Source: Acidobacteriota bacterium
GTDB taxonomy: Bacteria; Acidobacteriota; Terriglobia; Bryobacterales; JACQDG01
DNA length: 11,107 bases
Direction of reading: 5' to 3'
NCBI GenBank assembly: GCA_016201185.1
Contig: JACQDG010000296.1
Span: 1-11,107 of the forward strand
The notes under the pieces were generated by a model that worked only from the letters and a program-made list of their open reading frames with translations, was not told the origin of the DNA and made no database searches. This document shows, piece after piece, positions 1 to 5,368 of the stretch (positions are counted from its first letter, which is position 1; every line of letters starts with the position of its first letter). The position numbers and the translations under genes are program-made.

Positions 1-984
1 CTGGTGAACACGCAGAGCGCCCGGTCGTGCCCGACGGTGGCCACCACGCCGGCGGCCGTGAAAGCGGCCTTCACCAAGGAAGGGAACATCTTCCAGGAAA
101 AGGGCGTTGTCTTCCTCGACACGTTCGTGAACATCGGCAAGCCGGACTTGCTCGAGCGGCAGCTCTGGGAGCAGTTCAAGGACATCCTGGGCCTGTCGCC
201 CGAGGAGAACCACCGGGCGGTCGAGGAAGGCTACCGCGCGCTCGACCACTTCAACAACGCGGTCCTGCGAGGCCAGGGACGGGAAGTCTTGGAAATGCTG
301 GAGCGGGAGGACAAGATCGGCATCGTGTTGCTGGGCCGGCCGTATCACAACGACCCCGGCATCAACCACGAAATTCTGGAGGAGTTCCAGAAGCTCGGTT
401 ACCCCGTCTTCGCCCAGGATTCCCTGCCCATAGACGAGGACATCATCTGGCGCCTCTTTGGCGAGGAGGTCGAACGCGGCGAGATCACGCATCCCATGGA
501 CATCCAGGATGTGTGGAAGAACTCCTACTCGGAGAACACCAGCCGCAAGGTATGGGCGGCGAAGTACATCGCCCGGCACCCGAACCTGGTGGCGCTGGAG
601 CTCTCGAGCTTCAAGTGCGGCCACGACGCGCCGATCTACACCGTGGTCGAGGAGATCGTGGAGCACTCCGGCACGCCGTACTTCAGCTTCAAGGACATCG
701 ACGAGAACAAGCCCACCGGGTCGATCCGGATCCGGGTGGAGACGATCAATTACTTCCTGAAGCGGTACCGGGAGGACATGATCGCCAACAAGGGCAAAGA
801 GAAGTCGATCGAGGAGCGGCTCGAGGAGTTCGAGGCCCGGCTGCGGCGAGAGTTGATGCAGCAGTTCGAGGCCGCTTCACCCGAGGTTTTCGAACGCGGC
901 CACCGAGAGACGATCCACGTCCCGCTCGGCGCCCTGGCCGCCCCGGCCCCGCCGCCCCAGCAAACCATGGTGGCGGGGGATTAG
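1..984 (+). CDS. Acyl-CoA dehydratase activase-type fusion protein, C-terminal part (5' end outside window)
   Basis: The frame is open from base 1, so the gene begins upstream; the GTG at position 4 is not a credible start. Numbering from that GTG, residues 105-260 read like the C-terminal region of the very large (about 1400-1500 residue) bacterial proteins that fuse BadF/BcrA/HgdC-type ATPase activase domains to a 2-hydroxyglutaryl-CoA dehydratase-like part (DUF2229 group). Visible marks are GIVLLGRPYHNDPG (106-119), the cysteine in SSFKCGHDAP (C205), a likely iron-sulfur ligand, and an early SCP (C10). In characterised relatives the activase uses ATP to pass an electron to a dehydratase; the substrate of the large fused forms is not known. 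The tail (265-300) is a charged helix followed by an Ala/Pro-rich end. It ends at TAG, 25 bp before the convergent hepT. The family call is firm; the physiological role is open. Confidence 0.85.
   Translation: MVNTQSARSCPTVATTPAAVKAAFTKEGNIFQEKGVVFLDTFVNIGKPDLLERQLWEQFKDILGLSPEENHRAVEEGYRALDHFNNAVLRGQGREVLEMLEREDKIGIVLLGRPYHNDPGINHEILEEFQKLGYPVFAQDSLPIDEDIIWRLFGEEVERGEITHPMDIQDVWKNSYSENTSRKVWAAKYIARHPNLVALELSSFKCGHDAPIYTVVEEIVEHSGTPYFSFKDIDENKPTGSIRIRVETINYFLKRYREDMIANKGKEKSIEERLEEFEARLRRELMQQFEAASPEVFERGHRETIHVPLGALAAPAPPPQQTMVAGD
841..903 (+). repeat. Copy 1 of a 63-bp direct repeat (inside the activase gene)
   Basis: These 63 bases encode residues 280-300 of the activase tail (starting LRRELMQQFEA, ending VFERGH). 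The same 21 residues are encoded again at 1684-1746 in the same orientation. The two copies differ at 10 bases, all in different codons and all silent. Similarity stops sharply at both edges. The mntA/hepT module lies between the copies. Confidence 0.85.
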
Positions 985-1015
985 CGGGGTGGCCAATCTC
1001 TGTCCCCGTTTATTC
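983..1015. terminator. Possible weak bidirectional terminator between convergent genes
   Basis: CGGGG (985-989) can pair with CCCCG (1004-1008), extended by a G-T and an A-T pair, around a 14-nt loop. On the plus strand it is followed by a T-rich stretch (TTTATT, 1009-1014). It sits exactly between the activase stop and the hepT stop, where a terminator is expected, but the stem is short. Confidence 0.3.
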
Positions 1016-1354
1016 CTCGCTGAGTAGCTCAGTGATTTCGCGACGTAAGACGGGAAGCCTGGCCTCCACTATCCCCCACACAACCTCGTCCGCTACGGAG
1101 GCGTAGGCGTGAATCAACCGGTTCCTAAACGCAATGATGCGCTCGGAACCGCTGATCCGGTCTGCCAGACCTGGCTCTAAACGGAGCGTCTCCCGCACTG
1201 CCTCGCCGATGATCTCAAACTGCCGCTCCACTGCTGATCGGAGCATCGGATCCGCGGCGTAATCGGTGAACGTCTTGCCTGACGTGAACTGTTCAAGCAT
1301 TTCGCAGGCCTGGGCGATGTCGAAAAGGTACTTCCGGACTTCAAGCGGCCTCAT
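1010..1354 (-). CDS. hepT: HepT-like HEPN ribonuclease toxin of a MntA/HepT module
   Basis: This 114-residue all-helical protein matches the HepT (DUF86) family. It carries the R-x4-H-x-Y signature at R77-H82-Y84 (RNRLIHAY). In the family R and H form the HEPN RNase active site, and the Tyr is the residue that the partner MntA modifies with AMP to silence the toxin. Earlier helices include FEIIGEAVRETLRL (46-59), typical of the family. I chose the ATG at 1354 because it lies inside the end of mntA (14-bp overlap), implying translational coupling, and because the protein then begins MRPLEVRKYLFDIAQ, as relatives do. The frame is open further upstream, but that part only shadows mntA. Length and motif look intact, so it is probably functional. 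Its RNA target is not predictable. Confidence 0.88.
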   Translation of the reverse strand: MRPLEVRKYLFDIAQACEMLEQFTSGKTFTDYAADPMLRSAVERQFEIIGEAVRETLRLEPGLADRISGSERIIAFRNRLIHAYASVADEVVWGIVEARLPVLRREITELLSEE

Positions 1355-1652
1355 AGAGGACGACCTGGGTCCGTTCGATCGCCTGCCGGAAATATGGATT
1401 ACGAATCGGCCCAGGCTCGACGAGATCGACGGGGGCGCCGAAGAGTTTCTCGAGGTCCTCTTGTAGCCCGAAATATGCGTCGGCATGTTCCGCAGGGGAC
1501 ATACCCTCAAACTCGACAAGCAGGTCGACATCGCTCTGATGCGGATCGAATGTGTCGCCCGCAGCCGAGCCAAACAGCGCCAATCGCCGCACGCGGCGCC
1601 TTTGGCAAAGACGGGCAAGCTCCCCGATCTTGTCCTCGACCGCTGGTGTCAC
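1341..1652 (-). CDS. mntA: MntA-like minimal nucleotidyltransferase antitoxin
   Basis: A 103-residue minimal nucleotidyltransferase with LFGSAAGD (27-32 region) followed by DVD (41-43): the GS...DxD motif that binds ATP and Mg2+. The spacing is 11 residues instead of the usual 10, a variant I believe also occurs in FDP-x-x-SD type relatives. MntA proteins AMPylate the Tyr of the HepT motif and so neutralise the toxin. I chose the GTG at 1652 because a perfect GGAGG lies 6 nt upstream (complement of 1659-1663) and the family fold begins right after it. An in-frame ATG at 1823 would add a long tail made of antisense to the gene fragments at 1684-1886, which is not credible. The antitoxin precedes and overlaps the toxin, so the pair should be one transcript. 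Confidence 0.87.
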   Translation of the reverse strand: MTPAVEDKIGELARLCQRRRVRRLALFGSAAGDTFDPHQSDVDLLVEFEGMSPAEHADAYFGLQEDLEKLFGAPVDLVEPGPIRNPYFRQAIERTQVVLYEAA

Positions 1653-1658
1653 GCGCCA

Positions 1659-1678
1659 CCTCCTGACACAGGGTAGCA
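1659..1678 (-). promoter_or_regulatory. Shine-Dalgarno and possible extended -10 of mntA
   Basis: Read on the minus strand, TGCTACCCT (1678-1670) fits an extended -10 (TGnTAnnnT) and GGAGG (1663-1659) is a strong ribosome binding site 6 nt from the GTG start. No good -35 is visible. The element abuts the 63-bp duplicated fragment at 1684, so any upstream promoter part would lie within that fragment. Confidence 0.4.
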
Positions 1679-1683
1679 CGGTC

Positions 1684-1746
1684 CTGCGGCGGGAACTGAT
1701 GCAACAGTTCGAGGCTGCTTCACCGGAGGTGTTCGAGCGGGGGCAC
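1684..1746 (+). pseudogene. Orphan 21-codon fragment of the activase gene (copy 2 of the direct repeat)
   Basis: It encodes the same 21 residues as activase residues 280-300, with 10 of 63 bases changed and every change silent. Upstream and downstream the frame carries no activase-like sequence, so it is an isolated fragment. The purely silent divergence shows that its source gene diverged from copy 1 while still under protein-level selection. It is therefore not a recent local duplication. A relic of a second or older allele of the gene, left behind when sequence was exchanged or the toxin module was inserted, is a reasonable inference. Confidence 0.7.
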
Positions 1747-1886
1747 AGCGCTTTGCCGTGCAGGCGGAGGAGATCTTCCGGAAAAGGAATGACGTCGTAC
1801 ACAAGGTTTGGCCACCGACCCATGACGATGCTGGCGAGATGCTCGGCGCGGTGAGAAGGCTATTGACCGACATGCCGCTGGATTAG
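1746..1886 (+). pseudogene. Possible C-terminal remnant of a helical protein with an R-x4-H motif
   Basis: In a frame different from the activase fragment just before it, 46 codons read as convincing protein ending at TAG (1884-1886), including AEEIFRKRNDVVHKVWPPTH. The RNDVVH segment has the R-x4-H form seen in HEPN-type and other helical bacterial proteins. No start codon or N-terminal part is recognisable upstream, so it looks like a truncated tail brought in or left behind with the neighbouring fragment. The evidence is composition and motif only, and a chance open frame is possible. Confidence 0.3.
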
Positions 1887-1901
1887 GCCCTTTCCCCAAG
1901 C

Positions 1902-1913
1902 TACAATTCTCTC
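1902..1913 (+). promoter_or_regulatory. -10 element of hicB, likely leaderless start
   Basis: TACAAT (1902-1907), inside GCTACAAT, lies 6 nt before the hicB ATG at 1914. No Shine-Dalgarno sequence is present. With a -10 this close, transcription would begin at or beside the start codon. The -35 region (TGGATT at 1879-1884, 17-bp spacer) is poor. Confidence 0.4.
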
Positions 1914-2114
1914 ATGGCCGAATTCCTAATTCAGATCCACAAGAGCAAATACGGATACGACATTTCCTGTCCCACCCTGCAGGGGTGCCACAGCCAGGGC
2001 GCGACGAAAGAGGAAGCCATCGAAAACATCCGCGACGCCATACGCGAGTACCTCGCTGCGCTCCGGCAGATGAAGCGCCGACAGAAGCTCCTGAAGATCA
2101 AAGTAGCTGTTTGA
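1914..2114 (+). CDS. hicB: HicB-family antitoxin (short form)
   Basis: This 66-residue protein matches the partial RNase H-like fold of HicB: FLIQIHKSKYGYDISCPTLQ (4-23), then GCHSQGATKEEAIENIRDAI, the typical GC.S.G.T.EEA..N...AI pattern. It would bind and block HicA. It stops after a basic tail (MKRRQKLLKIKV) and has no C-terminal helix-turn-helix or ribbon-helix-helix domain, unlike longer HicB proteins that repress their own promoter. The stop overlaps the hicA start (TGATG), so the two are translationally coupled, antitoxin first. The start is set by the ATG and the near-start -10. Confidence 0.85.
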   Translation: MAEFLIQIHKSKYGYDISCPTLQGCHSQGATKEEAIENIRDAIREYLAALRQMKRRQKLLKIKVAV

Positions 2115-2326
2115 TGCTCTTTACCGACGTTTCAACCGAGCGGGCCGTGCGGGCGCTCAAGAAAGTTGGCTTTCGGGTCACCCGATCAGGCAAACATCTG
2201 GTGCTCACCGATGGCGAGCGGCTTGTAACAGTCCCCCGTCACGGGCGCCTCAACCCGTATACTCTACGCAATATTATTCGCGACGCCGGGCTGACCGACC
2301 AGGCTTTCAAAGAACTGCTGGCGTGA
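2114..2326 (+). CDS. hicA: HicA-family mRNA interferase toxin
   Basis: A 70-residue protein with the double-stranded-RNA-binding-like HicA fold: VRALKKVGFRVTRSGKHLVL (12-31) contains the catalytic histidine (H28), followed by VTVPRHGRLNPYTLRNIIRDAGLT, the usual family ending. HicA cleaves mRNA and tmRNA without needing ribosomes. The ATG at 2114-2116 overlaps the hicB stop; the frame is open upstream to 1985, but that part only shadows hicB. It looks intact. Its end lies 63 bp from the end of the convergent PIN toxin gene, with no clear terminator between. Confidence 0.88.
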   Translation: MLFTDVSTERAVRALKKVGFRVTRSGKHLVLTDGERLVTVPRHGRLNPYTLRNIIRDAGLTDQAFKELLA

Positions 2327-2389
2327 GGGTCGGGCTCGAGCTTCCGGCAGGAAGAAACGACGCTAGCGGGCGGCTGGGCGCCCTTGGGG

Positions 2390-2782
2390 TCACCGCAGAA
2401 TCTCAAAGCCAGCCGTCCGGAAGTGCGCATCGAAGGTGAAGGCCTTTTTGATGCCGAGGCTGCGCATGATCGCAAAACTGGCGCAGTCGACCGGATTAGC
2501 TCCCGACGCCCCCCAGCGCCCGAAAAGATCCCAGGCCTCAGCTTGCAGGACGGGGTCTACGTGAATGATTCGCACGTCTGGGCTGTCTCGAATCCCGCGC
2601 AAAAACGTCAGGGCGGCAGAGAACATCCCTTTCGCCTGCAGCAGCGAAATCGTCTCGTTGACGACCAGGGAAGAGGTGACAGCCGCCAAATGTCGCGACA
2701 CCGCCTTCTTCGCTTTATGGTGCCACTGATCCCGCGCCACCAGCCGGGCGAAAAAATAGCTGGTATCAATGAACACTTGCAT
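2390..2782 (-). CDS. PIN-domain ribonuclease toxin (VapC-like)
   Basis: A 130-residue PIN domain. The acidic metal-binding residues are in place: D6 (FIDTSYF), E43 (VVNETISLL), D99 (NPVDCASFAIM) and D118 (FTFDAHF). PIN toxins of the VapC type cleave specific RNAs such as tRNA or rRNA loops. The start ATG at 2782 lies 17 bp inside the end of the antitoxin gene and opens directly on the MQVFIDTSYF strand. The frame continues upstream to 2857 but only shadows the antitoxin gene. With an RHH antitoxin upstream, this is a VapBC-type pair in which the antitoxin is CopG-like. All catalytic acids are present, so it is probably active. Confidence 0.88.
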   Translation of the reverse strand: MQVFIDTSYFFARLVARDQWHHKAKKAVSRHLAAVTSSLVVNETISLLQAKGMFSAALTFLRGIRDSPDVRIIHVDPVLQAEAWDLFGRWGASGANPVDCASFAIMRSLGIKKAFTFDAHFRTAGFEILR

Positions 2783-3011
2783 CGCGATAGAGGATTTCAT
2801 CGACGCGGCTGGCCAGATCCGTCTCGTCAAGATCGGCCAGCCCATCCATCCAGGCAAAGGGGTCTCTCGGTTTGGCCGCCTTCACATCCCGCAGCTTGGC
2901 AGCCATCGTTTCGCGGATTAACTGCGCCAGGGGCACGCCGAGCCGGGCCGCCGCCGACTTGAGCTCCTCCGCCATGTCCTCGCGTAAGGTGACCTGGAAC
3001 TTGACGCTCAT
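2766..3011 (-). CDS. Ribbon-helix-helix antitoxin partner of the PIN toxin
   Basis: An 81-residue protein. Residues 1-42 fit a ribbon-helix-helix DNA-binding domain: a short strand (VKFQVTLRED) then two helices (MAEELKSAAARLG and LAQLIRETMAAKL). Residues 45-81, with a DPFAWMDGLADLDETDLASR stretch, would be the toxin-wrapping tail. The gene overlaps the downstream PIN toxin gene by 17 bp. A perfect 20-bp palindrome directly abuts its ATG, the expected operator for an RHH dimer pair, so autorepression with toxin as co-repressor is likely by analogy with VapBC systems. There is no Shine-Dalgarno sequence, and the -10 lies 6 nt upstream. Confidence 0.82.
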   Translation of the reverse strand: MSVKFQVTLREDMAEELKSAAARLGVPLAQLIRETMAAKLRDVKAAKPRDPFAWMDGLADLDETDLASRVDEILYRDASVH

Positions 3012-3046
3012 ACCATCAGTATACTGATGGTGGGATCATTACGCAA
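3012..3046 (-). promoter_or_regulatory. Promoter and 20-bp palindromic operator of the RHH/PIN operon
   Basis: ACCATCAGTATACTGATGGT (3012-3031) is a perfect palindrome ending at the base next to the antitoxin ATG (3011). Its centre contains TATACT (minus strand 3023-3018), a good -10; TTGCGT (3046-3041) lies 17 bp upstream as -35. An RHH repressor on the palindrome would cover the -10 and the start site. Transcription would begin at about the ATG. Confidence 0.65.
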
Positions 3047-3154
3047 GCCCATCGTGGCGGGGGCTTAAGGCCAGCCCCGGCGCTCCGTTCCCATCCCCCC
3101 TGCGGATCGTCAAATCTTTGGGCCTTGACGGATTCAAGCATTAGCGTGCCATGA

Positions 3155-3169
3155 CCCGGTGGCACCGGG
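3155..3169 (-). terminator. Hairpin just past the acyl-CoA ligase stop
   Basis: CCCGGT (3155-3160) and ACCGGG (3164-3169) form a 6-bp GC-rich stem around a 3-nt loop, 3 bp past the ligase stop. No U-tract follows on the minus strand, so it is at best an imperfect terminator or an mRNA 3'-end stabiliser. The rest of the 3047-3172 gap holds only another short GC hairpin (3060-3078). Confidence 0.25.
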
Positions 3170-3172
3170 CTT

Positions 3173-4807
3173 CTAGGAACCGCTCGGCAGCCGGTAATCC
3201 TTGAACCGTTCCCGCAGGGCCTTCTTGTCGAACTTGCCGACGCTGGTCTTGGGCACGGCATCGATGAAGACCACATCGTCTGGCAGCCACCATTTGGCTA
3301 CCCGCGCCGCCAGGAACTCCAGGATCTCTTCCTTGGTGATCTTGCCGCGGTACTCGGGTTTGGGGGCGACGGCGGCCAAGGGGCGTTCCTGCCACTTGGG
3401 GTGGTGGACGGCGATCACCGCCGCCTCCAGGACCTTGGGATGGGCCATCAGGGCGCTCTCCAGCTCCACGCTCGAGATCCACTCCCCGCCGCTCTTCACC
3501 AAATCTTTGGTGCGGTCCGCGATCTGGATGTATCCCTCCGCGTCGATCGTCACAACATCGCCGGTGCGAAACCAGCCGTCGCTGAATGAGCCCTCCGACC
3601 GCGGGTCCTGGTAGTAGCCGCTACAGATCCACGGCCCGCGGATCTGCAGCTCGCCCATGGTCTGCCCGTCCCAGGGGATCTCCTGGCCTTGCTCGTCCAC
3701 GGCGCGGATATCGACTCCGGCTACCGTTACGCCTTGCCTGGCCCGCACGGCGAATCGCTGCTCCTCGGGCCAGGCGTCCATGTAGCTTTTGGGAACCGAC
3801 ACGGTGCCGATGGGCGTGGTTTCCGTCATGCCCCAGGCCTGGACCACGCGCAGGCCGTAGCGCTTCTCGAAGGACTCGACGAACTGGCGGGGGATGGCCG
3901 AGCCGGCCGTGGCCGCCATGCGAACGCTGGAGAGATCGAATTTCTCCTGCTCCAGCAAGTTGTACAAGCCGATCCAAATGGTCGGCACGGCGCCCATGAT
4001 GGTGACGTGCTCCTCCTGGATCAGGCGGGCCAGGTCGCGCGGCTGGGGATGCGGACCTGGAAAAACGATCTTGGCCCCCACCATCACCGCGGCGAAGGGC
4101 TTGCCCCAGCCGTTAGCATGAAACATGGGAACGATTTGCAGCAGCACGTCCCGCTCGCTCAGGGCAAAAGTGTCGGCCATAGTGAGGCCGTAGCTGTGCA
4201 GGAAGATCGACCGGTGGCTGTAGACGACGCCCTTGGGGTTGCCCGTGGTCCCCGAGGTGTAGCACATGCCGGCGGCGTCGTTCTCATCCAGCCGGGGCCA
4301 GGGATATGGCTCTTCCGGAACGGAGGCCAGCAGTTCTTCGTAATCCGCTGCCGGGGCCAGCGCCGCTGCGACGCTGCCGTCGTCGTGCATGATTACAAAA
4401 TGCTGGACGGTCGGGATCTGGCCACGAATCTGTTCGAGTATCGAGGCCAGCGAGGAATCCACGAAGATGACCTTGTCTTCAGCATGGTTGATGATGTAGG
4501 CGAGCTGGTCGTGCGGGAGGCGAAGGTTCAAGGTGTGCAGAACTGCGCCATAGCACGGCACGCCGAAATACTGCTCCAGGTGCCGGGAGGTGTTCCAGGC
4601 CAGCGTGCCGACCCGGTCGCCGGGCCGGACTCCGAGTCGCTCCAGCGCCCGCGCCAGCCGGTGGGTCCTCCGGTAGTAATCCCCGTAGCAATAGCGATGC
4701 ATGCCCGAGGCCGTCCGTGTCACGATTTCCTTTTTCGCGAAGAGCCGCCCCGCCCGCTCCAGGATGTGCTGGAGGGTCAGCGGATAATCCATCATCAAGC
4801 CTTTCAA
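3173..4807 (-). CDS. AMP-forming medium/long-chain fatty acyl-CoA ligase
   Basis: A complete 544-residue ANL-superfamily enzyme that activates a carboxylic acid with ATP and CoA to acyl-CoA via an acyl-adenylate. Motifs in order: YTSGTTGNPKGVVYSH (183-198, phosphate loop), VPMFHANGWGKPF (226-238), QAWGMTETTPIG (323-334), GWFRTGDVVTIDAEGYIQIADRTKDLVKSGGEW spread over 411-443, and PKTSVGKFDKK (519-529) with catalytic lysine K525. The sequence resembles the AlkK/fatty-acid ligase branch; chain length cannot be read from it. TTG at 4807 has GGAGG 6 nt upstream and gives MKGLMMDYPL; ATG at 4795 or 4792 gives the more usual MMDYPLTLQHIL beginning, with weaker AAGG spacing. I kept TTG. A -10-like TAAAAT lies at 4843-4838. 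The neighbours give no pathway context. Confidence 0.9.
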   Translation of the reverse strand: MKGLMMDYPLTLQHILERAGRLFAKKEIVTRTASGMHRYCYGDYYRRTHRLARALERLGVRPGDRVGTLAWNTSRHLEQYFGVPCYGAVLHTLNLRLPHDQLAYIINHAEDKVIFVDSSLASILEQIRGQIPTVQHFVIMHDDGSVAAALAPAADYEELLASVPEEPYPWPRLDENDAAGMCYTSGTTGNPKGVVYSHRSIFLHSYGLTMADTFALSERDVLLQIVPMFHANGWGKPFAAVMVGAKIVFPGPHPQPRDLARLIQEEHVTIMGAVPTIWIGLYNLLEQEKFDLSSVRMAATAGSAIPRQFVESFEKRYGLRVVQAWGMTETTPIGTVSVPKSYMDAWPEEQRFAVRARQGVTVAGVDIRAVDEQGQEIPWDGQTMGELQIRGPWICSGYYQDPRSEGSFSDGWFRTGDVVTIDAEGYIQIADRTKDLVKSGGEWISSVELESALMAHPKVLEAAVIAVHHPKWQERPLAAVAPKPEYRGKITKEEILEFLAARVAKWWLPDDVVFIDAVPKTSVGKFDKKALRERFKDYRLPSGS

Positions 4808-4837
4808 TCTCGACCTCCGTCAACGGCTCGGTCCACG

Positions 4838-4886
4838 ATTTTACCCTGGTTCGCCCCAGCGGAGGCGGGAGTGGTAAATTCTATCT
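4838..4886. promoter_or_regulatory. Divergent promoter region (ligase leftward, 93-aa gene rightward)
   Basis: The 79-bp gap between divergent genes holds TAAAAT on the minus strand (4843-4838), placed for the ligase gene. On the plus strand TAAATT (4875-4880) lies 6 nt before the ATG at 4887. Neither has a clear -35. The rightward gene has no Shine-Dalgarno at normal distance, so a leaderless start is likely. Confidence 0.3.
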
Positions 4887-5168
4887 ATGGCCTTCGAGTC
4901 CGACAAAGTGATGTTCGAGATTTATCGGGAAAAGACTTACACGGGCCAGTACCGCGTGGTCTACTACACGGAGCTCGACGAGCACAACAAGGAGTGGGAG
5001 ATCAACCGCGCCCTGGCCGGCGACAGCTTCTATGACGGCTTCCTGAAGAGCCACCGCGCCGAGGAGGGCAAGCAGATCATCGCGCAGTTCATCGACCGGA
5101 TGAACCAGGGCGAGAAGATTGATCCGGGGCAGTTGAGCGCCGCCCTGAAGGACTATTCGGCCGTCTAA
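4887..5168 (+). CDS. Conserved-looking hypothetical protein, 93 aa
   Basis: I do not recognise a family. The protein is small, acidic and soluble-looking, with no signal peptide or membrane segment. The N-terminal half is rich in aromatic residues (EIYREKTYTGQYRVVYYTEL, 11-30) and looks like beta strands. The C-terminal half (53-93) looks like helices (AEEGKQIIAQFIDRMNQGE, then PGQLSAALKDYSAV). Codon use and composition match neighbouring real genes and no competing frame is as good. It is divergent from the ligase gene and 72 bp upstream of tRNA-Glu. No function can be assigned. Confidence 0.72.
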   Translation: MAFESDKVMFEIYREKTYTGQYRVVYYTELDEHNKEWEINRALAGDSFYDGFLKSHRAEEGKQIIAQFIDRMNQGEKIDPGQLSAALKDYSAV

Positions 5169-5215
5169 TCACGCTCTTTGCTCACCTGGGCTGCGAGGAT
5201 GGTAGCCGGCGCTGA

Positions 5216-5224
5216 TGCTAGAAT
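5216..5224 (+). promoter_or_regulatory. Extended -10 of the tRNA-Glu gene
   Basis: TGCTAGAAT is an extended -10 (TGn plus TAGAAT), 16 nt before the mature tRNA 5' end. No convincing -35 is seen at 17 bp. Confidence 0.5.
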
Positions 5225-5240
5225 AGGAGCAGTTTCCAAG

Positions 5241-5315
5241 GGCGCTATCGTCTAAGGGTTAGGACGGAGCCCTCTCAAGGCTCAAATACGGGTTCGAATC
5301 CCGTTAGCGCTACCA
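5241..5315 (+). tRNA. tRNA-Glu (anticodon CTC)
   Basis: The whole cloverleaf folds by eye. The acceptor GGCGCTA (5241-5247) pairs with TAGCGCT (5305-5311), with one G-U at the end. The D arm is GTCT/GGAC. The anticodon stem GAGCC/GGCTC holds loop CTCTCAA, giving anticodon CTC, which reads GAG (Glu). The T arm is ACGGG/CCCGT with loop TTCGAAT, the discriminator is A5312, and CCA is encoded (5313-5315). The integrase relic 54 bp downstream makes this gene's 3' end the likely integration target. Confidence 0.95.
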
Positions 5316-5368
5316 CGTTTTCTATAACTTACGGGCTTTGCGCTGGCACGCGCTACGCCCCAGAAAAT

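Noticed and set aside
27..1106. 359-residue open frame overlapping the activase gene
   Set aside because: It is an Arg/Pro/Gly-rich shadow of the activase frame. The frame beginning at base 1 carries recognisable motifs and this one does not.
1341..1823. Longer mntA starting at ATG 1823
   Set aside because: The extra 57 residues are antisense to the activase fragment and the helical tail remnant. GTG 1652 has an ideal GGAGG.
3689..5035. 448-residue plus-strand frame antisense to the acyl-CoA ligase
   Set aside because: It is the complement of a motif-complete ligase gene and has no domain of its own. Long antisense frames are normal at high GC.
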